Below, one piece after another: positions 16,553 through 24,746 of a DNA stretch of 36,095 nt; position 1 is the stretch's first letter, and each line of letters opens with the position of its first letter. The stretch spans positions 1 through 36,095 of the forward strand of contig CANGAW010000031.1 in NCBI GenBank assembly GCA_947451925.1, written 5' to 3'. Origin of the DNA: Burkholderiales bacterium. GTDB lineage: Bacteria; Pseudomonadota; Gammaproteobacteria; Burkholderiales; Burkholderiaceae_D. A program made the position numbers and the translations under genes. The notes below the pieces were generated by a model. The model saw only the letters and a program-made list of their open reading frames with translations. It ran no database searches and had not been told where the DNA came from.

Positions 16553-16579
16553 AATTCAGAATAATTTTCTGAATTATTC
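16553..16579. promoter_or_regulatory. Overlapping palindromes, candidate Lrp-type operator
   Basis: AATTCAGAA-N5-TTCTGAATT (16553-16575) is a perfect 9-bp inverted repeat. Shifted by 6 bp, GAATAATT-N5-AATTATTC (16559-16579) is a second perfect 8-bp inverted repeat sharing sequence with the first. The pair lies 17 bp from the lrp start and 57 bp from the start of the divergent gene. AT-rich dyads of this kind are typical Lrp/AsnC targets. Confidence 0.5.
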
Positions 16580-16635
16580 GATTTTTCACTTGAAAAAGGA
16601 AGCCTTTTCTTTGTCTGGATCACTAAACTTCCAGC

Positions 16636-18405
16636 ATGAATACTGCAACCAATTCCTTAAATCCTCCTGTCTCTCCTGCGCCTGACTCCGTCGCGCGCCC
16701 GAATGGCGCGATGGCCTTGATTCAAACGCTGCTCGAACTCGGGGTCGATACCGTCTTTGGTTATCCGGGTGGTGCGGTGTTGCCCTTGTACGATGCGCTG
16801 CACGCCGAGCCGCGACTGCGTCATGTGCTGGTCAGGCACGAGCAGGCGGCGGTGCATGCAGCCCAGGGTTATGCGCGCACTACCGGTAAAGTCGGCGTGG
16901 TGTTCGTGACCTCCGGTCCGGGTATGAGTAATACGACCACCGGCTTGCTGGACGCAATCTGTGACTCAGTCCCCATTCTTTGCGTCAGCGGTCAGGTCGC
17001 AACTTATTCGATAGGTACCGACGCCTTCCAGGAATGCGATGCTCTCGGTATCTCGCGCACGATCACAAAATGGAACACGCAGGTGCGTAATGTTGACGCA
17101 GTTGTGTCGACTGTTCGTCGCGCGTATCAGATCGCCAGAAGCGGCCGTCCGGGTCCGGTATTGATCGATTTTCCCAAAGACATTCAGCAGTCACCTGTTA
17201 CATCGTGCCCGCCTTGTGCCGACCAAGCCGAAGGCTCACTTGTGCCAGCGCGCGCTAAAGCACTTTCCAAAGGGCGGATGAAAGAAGCTGCGGCGGCACT
17301 CGGTCAGGCCAGACGTCCTGTGTTTTATGGTGGTGGCGGCCTGGTCAATTCGGGTACCAAAGCCTGCGAACTGTTCCGCTGCCTGGTCGAACGCAGCGGT
17401 GCGCCCTGCACACTGACCTTGATGGGGCTGGGTGCGTTTCCCGCCTCCAGCCCGCAATGGCTGGGTATGCTGGGTATGCACGGTACGCTGGAAGCGAATC
17501 TGGCAATGCATGAAGCCGATCTCGTCGTCTGCATTGGTGCGCGCTTCGATGACCGCGTAACCAGCAAATTGTCTGATTTTTGCCCACACGCGAAATTTAT
17601 TCACGTTGACATTGACCCGACCTCGGTTAACAAGACGGTGAAGGCGCACATCCCATTAGTGGGTGATTGTGAGGAAGTGCTGGCCAGTCTGCTTGAATTG
17701 ATTGATACACAGCAGCCCGACGTCACCAGGCTCAAGGATTGGTGGCAGCAAATCGAGTCCTGGCGTGCGCGCCAGTCGCTGGCTTTTAACGACACGCCGG
17801 ATGTGATCGCGCCGCAAGCCCTCATGTGTCGTCTGCAGAAGCAGCTGGAACAGCGTGACGTGATTGTCTCGACCGACGTTGGTCAACACCAGATGTGGGC
17901 TGCGCAGTACCTGAAGTTCGAGCAGCCAATGCGCTGGCTCACATCGGGTGGTGCCGGCACGATGGGTTATGGCTTGCCGGCCGCGATCGGCGCCCAGATT
18001 GCCTATCCGGACAAGACGGTTGTTTGCGTCAGCGGTGATGCATCGATCCTGATGAATATTCAGGAAATGTCGACGGCGATGCAGCACCGTACGCCGGTCA
18101 AGGTGATCCTGTCCAACAATGGCTATATGGGCATGGTGCGGCAGTGGCAGGAATTGATTCATGGCGGTCGCTACAGCCACAGCTATAACGAGGCGCTGCC
18201 GGATTTCGTCGCGGTCGCACGCGGTTTCGGCTGGCAGGCGCAGGCAGTCAGCCGGCGGGATGAGCTTGATGCCGCGATTGCTGAATGTCTGGCCAGTGAT
18301 GGCCCTTACTTTCTCGACGTGCACGTGGCAGCAGAAGAAAATTGTTTTCCCATGATTCCTGCTGGCGCCGGCCACCAGCAGGTCATGCTGGCAAGCGATC
18401 AATAG
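16636..18405 (+). CDS. Acetolactate synthase large-subunit-like ThDP enzyme, no small subunit nearby
   Basis: The enzyme resembles IlvB, which condenses pyruvate with another 2-oxo-acid using ThDP, Mg2+ and FAD. Of 589 residues, [15 protein letters not shown] (41-55), catalytic E69 in [37 protein letters not shown] and the ThDP-Mg motif starting [12 protein letters not shown] (~467) and ending in [13 protein letters not shown] are all present. The Trp of RQWQE is the AHAS hallmark. At 145-147 it reads KWN where biosynthetic enzymes usually have KHN. No ilvN or ilvC follows, and the divergent Lrp gene and downstream oxo-acid genes point to a catabolic or specialised role. Alternatives are a 2-oxo-acid decarboxylase or carboligase with other substrates. 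No clear ribosome binding site is seen; ATG 16711 ([11 protein letters not shown]) is an internal alternative. Confidence 0.8.
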   Translation: MNTATNSLNPPVSPAPDSVARPNGAMALIQTLLELGVDTVFGYPGGAVLPLYDALHAEPRLRHVLVRHEQAAVHAAQGYARTTGKVGVVFVTSGPGMSNTTTGLLDAICDSVPILCVSGQVATYSIGTDAFQECDALGISRTITKWNTQVRNVDAVVSTVRRAYQIARSGRPGPVLIDFPKDIQQSPVTSCPPCADQAEGSLVPARAKALSKGRMKEAAAALGQARRPVFYGGGGLVNSGTKACELFRCLVERSGAPCTLTLMGLGAFPASSPQWLGMLGMHGTLEANLAMHEADLVVCIGARFDDRVTSKLSDFCPHAKFIHVDIDPTSVNKTVKAHIPLVGDCEEVLASLLELIDTQQPDVTRLKDWWQQIESWRARQSLAFNDTPDVIAPQALMCRLQKQLEQRDVIVSTDVGQHQMWAAQYLKFEQPMRWLTSGGAGTMGYGLPAAIGAQIAYPDKTVVCVSGDASILMNIQEMSTAMQHRTPVKVILSNNGYMGMVRQWQELIHGGRYSHSYNEALPDFVAVARGFGWQAQAVSRRDELDAAIAECLASDGPYFLDVHVAAEENCFPMIPAGAGHQQVMLASDQ

Positions 18406-18545
18406 TAAAAAATAAAGCCGCACAAATTGAGCGGCTAGGACCAACATTTTTGCCGTTACAACGGCATCGCGCCCTGTGGCCAAAAGCAGCCTTACCAGGC
18501 AAGCAATAGCCACAGCGCACACCGATGAACATTTGGGGAGACACC

Positions 18546-21500
18546 ATGCAGACCGACACCCGGCCGGCTTTCGCCACGCCCGTACTCGCAACGACCGAGA
18601 CATCCATTCAGCGTCCCGAGGTATCGCTCGACGACAAATACACCGCCACCGACGGTCACATTTACCTCTCAGGCATACAGGCGCTAGTGCGTCTGCCAAT
18701 GATGCAGCGCCTGCGCGATGAAGCGGCGGGACTCAACACCGCAGGCTTCATCAGCGGTTACCGCGGCTCTCCGCTGGGTATGCTCGACGAGGCACTATGG
18801 AAGGCGCAGAAACATCTGGAGCGGCACCATGTGAAGTTCGTTCCTGGTGTGAACGAAGATCTGGCAGCGACCGCCGTCTGGGGGACGCAGACCACCGAGC
18901 TAATCGGACCGATGAAGTATGACGGCGTGTTTGCGCTGTGGTACGCCAAAGGCCCCGGCGTTGACCGCTGCGGTGACGTGTTCAAACACATGAATCATGC
19001 CGGCACCGCCAGGCACGGTGGCGTACTGCTGGTCGCCGGCGACGATCATGGTGCGTATTCTTCGACGCTGCCGCACCAGTCAGATCACATATTTACAGCC
19101 TGCATGATCCCGATGCTGTATCCCTGCAATGTGCAGGAGTATCTGGATCTGGGCCTGCACGCGTGGGCGATGTCGCGTTTCTCCGGTTGCGCGGTCGGCT
19201 TCAAGGCGCTGGCTGATACGGTCGAGTCCACCGCTTCTGTCGAGGCGGATCCGTTTCGCTTAGAGATCGTTTATCCGGAAGACTTCACGATGCCGGAAGG
19301 CGGGTTAAACACACGGCTCTCCACCGATACCCTGGGGGTGCAGGCGCGCAAGCAGGAAGCGCTGATGCAGGACTATAAAATTTATGCAGCCATTGCCTAT
19401 GCGCGGGCCAACAAACTCAACCGCGTCATGATTGACAGCCCGAATGCGAAGCTTGGCATCATCGCTTCCGGAAAATCCTATCTTGATGTACGCGAAGCCC
19501 TCGAAGAATTGGGTATCGACGAGAAACAGGCGCAGGACATTGGCATTCGTTTGTACAAAGTGGCGATGCCGTGGCCCTTAGAGCCAGATGGTATTCGCGA
19601 GTTTGCACAGGGGCTGGACGAAATTCTGGTGGTCGAAGAAAAGCGACAGATCGTTGAATATCAACTCAAGGAACAGTTGTACAACTGGCGCGAAGACGTG
19701 CGTCCGCGTGTGGTCGGCAAGTTTGACGAGAAGGGTGAATGGGTGGCGCCGCGCGGCGACTGGCTGCTGACCTCGAAGGCAGATTTCTCGATGGCCCAGA
19801 TTGCGCGTGTCATTGCGGTACGCATTGCACGCTTTCATACCAGTGATCTAATTAAGCGCAGGATGGCATTTCTTGAGGCCAAAGAGCAGGTGCTGAACAA
19901 GGCGGTTAACACGCCGTCGCGTCCCGCTTATTATTGCTCGGGCTGTCCGCACAACACTTCAACCAAGGTACCCGAAGGCAGCTTTGCACTGGCCGGCATC
20001 GGCTGCCATGTGATGGCAACCACCATCTACCCGGAATTCAATAAACTGACCACGCACATGGGTGGCGAGGGTGCGCCGTGGATCGGTCAGGCAGCGTTCT
20101 CGAAAATCCCGCATGTGTTCCAGAACCTGGGCGACGGCACCTATTTTCATTCGGGTTATATGGCCATTCGCGCAGTGGTCGCGGCCAAGGTCAACATGAC
20201 CTACAAAATTTTATACAACGATGCCGTTGCAATGACGGGTGGGCAACCGGTCGATGGCGCAATTTCGGTGCGCCAGATCGCGCAGCAGATGGCGGCCGAG
20301 GGCGTCAAGCGCATCGCTTTGGTTACCGAAGACCTGACGCGTTATGCAAATCGTTCAGCACTGCCTGCGCAAGTCACACTGCATGACCGCAAAGACATGG
20401 ACGCCGTACAGCGCGCATTGCGCGAAGTCGAAGGCGTATCAGTGTTGATCTATGACCAGGTTTGCGCAGCCGAGAAGCGTCGTCGCCGCAAGAAGGGCGA
20501 ATTCCCTGATCCCGAGCAGCGCCTGTTCATTAACGACGCCGTGTGCGAGGGCTGCGGCGACTGTGGCGAACAGTCAAACTGCACAGCCATTCTGCCGCTG
20601 GAAACCGAATTTGGCCGCAAGCGCGTGATTGATCAGTCGTCATGCAACAAAGACTATTCGTGCGTGAAGGGCTTTTGCCCGAGCTTTGTCACCGTGTCGG
20701 GCGGCACGCCGAAAAAAGCCAGGGCTGCAAAAAAAGCGCACGAAGATTTTGCGGTGTTGCCGGAGCCAGTTCCCGCTTTGTGTGAAGTGCCCTACAACAT
20801 CCTCATTAACGGCATTGGCGGTACCGGTGTCATCACGATCGGCGCTTTAATTGGCATGGCGGCTCACCTTGAAGGCAAGGGTGTGTCGGTACTCGACATG
20901 ACTGGCATGTCTCAGAAAAACGGCTCGGTCAGCTCGCACGTAAGGATAGCCACCACACCGCAGGCGATTCGCGCGCAGCGTATCGCCACTGGCGAGGCGG
21001 ATCTCGTGCTCGGGTGCGATATGCTGACTTCTGGTGCACAGGACGCGATCTCGAAGATGCGCCCAGGTCGCACGCATGTTGTGATCAATACGCACCAGCA
21101 GCCATCCGGCCACTTTGCACGCCAGCCCGACTGGCAGTTTCCGGCTGACGAAGTCAGGGCATTGATTGAAGAGTCTGTGGAAGGGCGTGCCGATTATATC
21201 GATGCGACCAAACTGGCAACTGCGCTGATGGGCGACTCGATGGCGACGAACTTGTTTATGCTGGGCTTCGCCTACCAGAAGGGCTTGCTGCCGCTGTCAG
21301 CGGCTGCACTGATGCGTGCGATTGAACTCAATGGCGTTGCGATCGACGCGAATCAAAAAGCCTTTCTGTGGGGGCGCCGTGCAGCGGCCGATTTGCAAGC
21401 GGTCGAACGTGTTGCCAGCCCGGTGCAGCCGATAGTGCTGAAGATGCCTGAATCGCTATCTGCTCTGGTCAAGCACCGCGTCGACTATCTGAGTGCGTAC

Positions 21501-22091
21501 CAGAATGCCGCTTATGCACGCCAGTATGAATCACTGGTTGAGGAAGTCAGGCAGGCCGAGGCAAAATTCGGGCAGGGCGACAAACTGGCACGTGCCGTTG
21601 CCAGGTCGTTGTTCAAGCTGATGGCTTACAAAGATGAATACGAAGTCGCACGCTTATACACCGACGGCGCCTTCATCGAAAAGTTGAAGCAACAGTTCGA
21701 TGGCAAGCTCAGGCTAAAATTCAATCTGGCGCCGCCGCTGTTTTCGAAAAAGAACGGCCAAGGGCAGTTGGTAAAAGCCGAATACGGTTCGTGGGTGTGG
21801 CAGGCTTTCAGGTTGCTTGCTACATTCAAGAACTTGCGCGGCACCAAGCTTGACCTGTTCGGATGGACCGCCGAGCGGAAAATGGAGCAGCAGCTGATTG
21901 TTGCCTATCGCCAGCTCGTCGCGTCGCTGCTGCAAGCATTGACTGCTGAGAACCTGTCTCAGGCGGCAGAGATCGCAGCACTGGCCGAGAAGATCCGCGG
22001 CTTTGGTCATGTGAAAGAGGTAGCGGTAAATAGTTACCATACGCAGGTTAATGAAGCCTTGCAAAAATTCGGAGCGCAGAGCCTGTCATGA
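18546..22091 (+). CDS. Fused indolepyruvate ferredoxin oxidoreductase-type enzyme
   Basis: This 1,181-residue single-chain 2-oxo-acid:ferredoxin oxidoreductase would convert an aryl- or branched 2-oxo-acid plus CoA to acyl-CoA, CO2 and reduced ferredoxin. An N-terminal pyrimidine-binding domain (GYRGSPLGMLDE, ~71-82) is followed by the ThDP domain with YCSGCPHNTS (~462) and GIGCHVMATT. Next is an Fe-S segment with CEGCGDCGEQSNC (~665) and CNKDYSCVKGFCPS. The gamma-type domain begins at NGIGGTGVITIGALIG (~755), and a long C-terminal part is present. The order alpha-Fe/S-gamma is the fused form known from proteobacteria. ATG 18546 is preceded by GGGGAG with 5 nt spacing, so the ATG at 18525 is less likely. 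The 140-bp gap before it holds a weak 6-bp hairpin (18416-18436) and nothing else. Substrate unknown. Confidence 0.88.
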   Translation: MQTDTRPAFATPVLATTETSIQRPEVSLDDKYTATDGHIYLSGIQALVRLPMMQRLRDEAAGLNTAGFISGYRGSPLGMLDEALWKAQKHLERHHVKFVPGVNEDLAATAVWGTQTTELIGPMKYDGVFALWYAKGPGVDRCGDVFKHMNHAGTARHGGVLLVAGDDHGAYSSTLPHQSDHIFTACMIPMLYPCNVQEYLDLGLHAWAMSRFSGCAVGFKALADTVESTASVEADPFRLEIVYPEDFTMPEGGLNTRLSTDTLGVQARKQEALMQDYKIYAAIAYARANKLNRVMIDSPNAKLGIIASGKSYLDVREALEELGIDEKQAQDIGIRLYKVAMPWPLEPDGIREFAQGLDEILVVEEKRQIVEYQLKEQLYNWREDVRPRVVGKFDEKGEWVAPRGDWLLTSKADFSMAQIARVIAVRIARFHTSDLIKRRMAFLEAKEQVLNKAVNTPSRPAYYCSGCPHNTSTKVPEGSFALAGIGCHVMATTIYPEFNKLTTHMGGEGAPWIGQAAFSKIPHVFQNLGDGTYFHSGYMAIRAVVAAKVNMTYKILYNDAVAMTGGQPVDGAISVRQIAQQMAAEGVKRIALVTEDLTRYANRSALPAQVTLHDRKDMDAVQRALREVEGVSVLIYDQVCAAEKRRRRKKGEFPDPEQRLFINDAVCEGCGDCGEQSNCTAILPLETEFGRKRVIDQSSCNKDYSCVKGFCPSFVTVSGGTPKKARAAKKAHEDFAVLPEPVPALCEVPYNILINGIGGTGVITIGALIGMAAHLEGKGVSVLDMTGMSQKNGSVSSHVRIATTPQAIRAQRIATGEADLVLGCDMLTSGAQDAISKMRPGRTHVVINTHQQPSGHFARQPDWQFPADEVRALIEESVEGRADYIDATKLATALMGDSMATNLFMLGFAYQKGLLPLSAAALMRAIELNGVAIDANQKAFLWGRRAAADLQAVERVASPVQPIVLKMPESLSALVKHRVDYLSAYQNAAYARQYESLVEEVRQAEAKFGQGDKLARAVARSLFKLMAYKDEYEVARLYTDGAFIEKLKQQFDGKLRLKFNLAPPLFSKKNGQGQLVKAEYGSWVWQAFRLLATFKNLRGTKLDLFGWTAERKMEQQLIVAYRQLVASLLQALTAENLSQAAEIAALAEKIRGFGHVKEVAVNSYHTQVNEALQKFGAQSLS

Positions 22092-22142
22092 TTTGCCTTG
22101 CGTTGTTTGAGTGATTTAATTTTTTGAAAAAATATAAAAACG

Positions 22143-23231
22143 ATGCAAAAACTTACCTTTGAAAGCGTCACGATTCGTACCGTATCGATCCCGATGCGGC
22201 GACCTATTGTTGCCAAGGTCGGCACCTTTCCGGAATGGCCGTTCATTCTGATTGATGTGAAGACGAAGGAAGGTATCGTTGGTCGCAGCTATCTCGAGCC
22301 TTATCTGAAAAATGCGGTGCGCTACATCGGCCCCGCGATCGAGGACATGGCCGCTGCTTTCAAAGGGCGACAGCTGGCGCCTCTCGATATGTACCGCGAT
22401 GTCATTGGCTCGCTGCATTTGCTGGGCCGGCAAGGCGTCAGCGTCATTGCTGCTGCCGGTCTCGACATGGCCATTTGGGATGCCCTTTCCAAGGCGGCCG
22501 GTCTGCCGCTTGCCGAGATGCTTGGTGGTACGGTCGGCAAAATCCGCACCTACAACACCAATGGTTTATGGCTGATGCCGCTCGATAAACTCGCCAGTGA
22601 AGCTCAGGAGCTGGTCGCCGAAGGTAATTTCAGCGCAATCAAAATTCGTCTTGGTCGCGCCAAAGTGGCGGATGATCTGAAGGCGCTGGAGCTGGTGCGC
22701 GGTGCAATCGGTGACGACATCCAGCTGATGTGCGACTTCAACCAGGGACAGACGCTGCAGGAAGCGATCTGGCGCATGCATGCGCTGGATGATCAGGGTT
22801 TGTACTGGTTCGAAGAGCCAGTCGTATTCGACAATTATGCGCAGAGCGCGCAATTGGCACGCGAATTGAAGACGCCGATTTCTATCGGTGAAAACATCTA
22901 CGGTTCTCGTTCTTTCCTCGACGCGGTGCGGGCCGAAGCAGCCGATCTGTACATGCCGGATCTGATGCGCATCGGTGGTGTGACCGGCTGGATGCGTGCA
23001 GCCGCAATCGCCGGTGCCGCAGGGTATCCACTGTCGAGCCATCTGTATCCCGAAGTATCCGCTCATCTGCTGCGTGCGAGCGAATCAGCCGACTGGCTGG
23101 AATACCGTGACTGGGGCAACCCGATCATCGCCGAGCCTTTCGAAGTCGTCGATGGTCAGGCCATCGTACCGAACCGCCCGGGTAATGGCATAGCATGGAA
23201 CGAGGCGGCGATCGCAAAATACGCCTATTGA
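22143..23231 (+). CDS. Enolase-superfamily protein, mandelate-racemase-like, catalytic Lys replaced by Arg
   Basis: This 362-residue protein aligns with mandelate racemase with a constant +3 offset. Metal ligands are D198 (MCDFN), E224 (WFEEP) and E250 (SIGEN). The His-Asp dyad is H300 (LSSHLYPEVSAHLL) and D273 (MPDLMRIGGVTGW). E320 (DWLEYRDW) matches E317. K167 matches K164, but the residue equivalent to the S-specific base K166 is R169 (IKIRLG). A true racemase is therefore doubtful; a dehydratase or one-sided proton transfer using His300 is possible. It lies 51 bp after the oxidoreductase, without a good ribosome binding site, and is likely the last gene of the Lrp-flanked cluster. Confidence 0.88.
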   Translation: MQKLTFESVTIRTVSIPMRRPIVAKVGTFPEWPFILIDVKTKEGIVGRSYLEPYLKNAVRYIGPAIEDMAAAFKGRQLAPLDMYRDVIGSLHLLGRQGVSVIAAAGLDMAIWDALSKAAGLPLAEMLGGTVGKIRTYNTNGLWLMPLDKLASEAQELVAEGNFSAIKIRLGRAKVADDLKALELVRGAIGDDIQLMCDFNQGQTLQEAIWRMHALDDQGLYWFEEPVVFDNYAQSAQLARELKTPISIGENIYGSRSFLDAVRAEAADLYMPDLMRIGGVTGWMRAAAIAGAAGYPLSSHLYPEVSAHLLRASESADWLEYRDWGNPIIAEPFEVVDGQAIVPNRPGNGIAWNEAAIAKYAY

Positions 23232-23310
23232 ATCGCCACCAGTCTGCCCGACACTTCAGATACAAAATTGATTCAATCTTCAGTACCTTCTATCCAGTGA
23301 TTAAATCAGA

Positions 23311-23338
23311 AGCAGGCTCATCCGGTGAGCCTGCTTTG
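23311..23338 (+). terminator. Terminator-like hairpin after the oxo-acid cluster
   Basis: AGCAGGCTCA (23311-23320), loop TCCGG, TGAGCCTGCT (23326-23335) form a perfect 10-bp stem. The following U run is short (TTTGC), so efficiency is uncertain. It lies 80 bp after the last gene of the cluster. Confidence 0.55.
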
Positions 23339-23400
23339 CAGCATAATCACCTGGCAGCATTCCTGCTAAACAAGCAGCTTCAATATGACAGGTCATTGAT

Positions 23401-24063
23401 ATGGATCGATTCTTCAAATACGTTCAGCGCATCAATAGCCTGCTGCCCTTACTCGCAATACTTTTTATATTGGCGGGTATTTGCTGGGCCATCCTGCAAG
23501 ATCACAACAAACCGAAAGCTGCAGTGCAGGCACCCAAAGTTACGGGACAGGCACAACAGTATTATTTTCTAAATCAGAGTCAATATCTTGAAAAAAATGG
23601 CATCTGGATCTTCCATCTCGACGCGAGCGAACAGAAGTCGTGGGACTACGAAATGGGACGCTACCAAACGCATAACCTGCTGCTGATACCAGATAACCAG
23701 GAGTCCGCGCATTGGGTGTTCAAAGATCAGGCGCAACTTATTCAAAAGCTTGAAACATATCCGGATAATAAAAATCTTTTAGCAAAGGCTCTCTACATAG
23801 AAGTCAAGCCGATCAGTGAGAAGGACACGACTGATGCAGATGAAGATAACTTTACGATCTATCTGGCAAAGCTCAATGGAGACAAGCCGGTTATTGTCTT
23901 GAGCCATGTCGACAAAGTCATCGGCCACAATCTCAGGGGAGACATTTTGCAAATCATTTATCAGCAAGGCTTGTCCGTGATGCGTGCACAGATTTCCATC
24001 GATGATTTCAAAGTCCGGTCGAACCGGGAAGTGGCCAAGATGACGGGTGTGCCTTCAAAATAA
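23401..24063 (+). CDS. Hypothetical protein with one N-terminal membrane anchor
   Basis: I do not recognise this 220-residue protein. A hydrophobic helix at about 14-33 (SLLPLLAILFILAGICWAIL) follows basic residues, so the rest is probably periplasmic. The remainder is mixed alpha/beta in character, with an acidic patch (EKDTTDADEDNF) and no known motif. The base composition is noticeably more AT-rich than that of the catabolic genes, which may point to transfer. It is followed 31 bp later by the OGFr-domain gene in the same direction, so the two may be co-transcribed. Confidence 0.65.
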   Translation: MDRFFKYVQRINSLLPLLAILFILAGICWAILQDHNKPKAAVQAPKVTGQAQQYYFLNQSQYLEKNGIWIFHLDASEQKSWDYEMGRYQTHNLLLIPDNQESAHWVFKDQAQLIQKLETYPDNKNLLAKALYIEVKPISEKDTTDADEDNFTIYLAKLNGDKPVIVLSHVDKVIGHNLRGDILQIIYQQGLSVMRAQISIDDFKVRSNREVAKMTGVPSK

Positions 24064-24094
24064 TGTGGGCATTTACAAATTTAAAAGGCGGCAC

Positions 24095-24538
24095 ATGAAT
24101 TTGCGAGCGTTTCTTGAAAATGCTGCGCCGGACTATCTGGGGCGGATGCTGTCTGACATCTGGCAATTGACGGATGATGAGATGGAAACCTGTCACGACT
24201 ACATTCAATGCGTGTTTCCATTGGATCAGGAAAGTGGTGCTGTGCCGAATGCGCCGGTTCTGACCAAGGAAGACATGGCAGACATCAAGTCCTCGCCGGT
24301 TGCAATCAGCAACCTCAAGCAATCGGCTCAATGGTTCTATCAATTCTTGTGCCGCAATGATCAGTGGCTTGCTCCGGCAAACCATAATCACCTGCGCATT
24401 ACCCGCCTGATCAAATCTCTGCGCTTGCTGGTTGGGGACGCGTTTGCCGATGAAATGCGCATGAAAATTTTACGACTGGCAGAAAATTCAGGCGCTCGCA
24501 TTAACACCCTGACGCTGGAGTTCTGGATGCATTCTTAA
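24095..24538 (+). CDS. Bacterial opioid-growth-factor-receptor (OGFr) domain protein
   Basis: The 147 residues contain the OGFr_N pattern: an initial helix with WQLTDDEMETCHDYIQCVFP, followed by ESGAVPNAPVLTKEDM, helices containing LKQSAQWFYQFL, HNHLRITRLIKSLRLLVG and a C-terminal LEFWMHS. The family, first known from vertebrates, also has bacterial members of unknown function. It has no signal peptide and is probably cytoplasmic. I chose ATG 24095, with AGG 6 bp upstream; an earlier in-frame start (24047) overlaps the preceding gene. The recognised element is the HDYIQ-x-x-FP motif; the biological role is unknown. Confidence 0.75.
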   Translation: MNLRAFLENAAPDYLGRMLSDIWQLTDDEMETCHDYIQCVFPLDQESGAVPNAPVLTKEDMADIKSSPVAISNLKQSAQWFYQFLCRNDQWLAPANHNHLRITRLIKSLRLLVGDAFADEMRMKILRLAENSGARINTLTLEFWMHS

Positions 24539-24733
24539 GTGAAGCGCCGCAAATTCAACGTGTTGGTTTGCCCAAAATTTTCTTTCATCCATCTTCATCT
24601 GTTTTTTGAACTTCATTGCAGAAAACAAAATCAGCAGAATCAGAAACACAATCGTACGGTCCTGCCTGGTTTCTCTGGCGACAAAGATCGACAGTAATAA
24701 AACAAACACCACGGAAAGAACAAACAACATCAT
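24488..24733 (-). CDS. Possible small membrane protein (doubtful)
   Basis: The 81-residue frame lies 13 bp after the AddA-like gene on the same strand. Two hydrophobic segments (about 2-18 and 27-41) are followed by a basic region. Its last 17 codons overlap the convergent OGFr gene, and no ribosome binding site is visible. It may be real as the last gene of the repair operon or may be chance; nothing homologous is recognised. If it is not a gene, 24539-24746 is empty. Confidence 0.3.
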   Translation of the reverse strand: MMLFVLSVVFVLLLSIFVARETRQDRTIVFLILLILFSAMKFKKQMKMDERKFWANQHVEFAALHLRMHPELQRQGVNASA

Positions 24734-24746
24734 TTTTTATCGGAAT

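Noticed and set aside
17656..18699. 347-codon minus-strand frame over the AHAS-like gene
   Set aside because: It is antisense to the ThDP-binding half of a clear enzyme and extends across the gap into the next gene; the protein is rich in His/Arg/Leu in shadow style.
22143..23231. Calling the enolase-superfamily gene mandelate racemase (mdlA)
   Set aside because: The catalytic K166 equivalent is Arg and no mandelate dehydrogenase or benzoylformate decarboxylase lies nearby, so the specific name is not justified.
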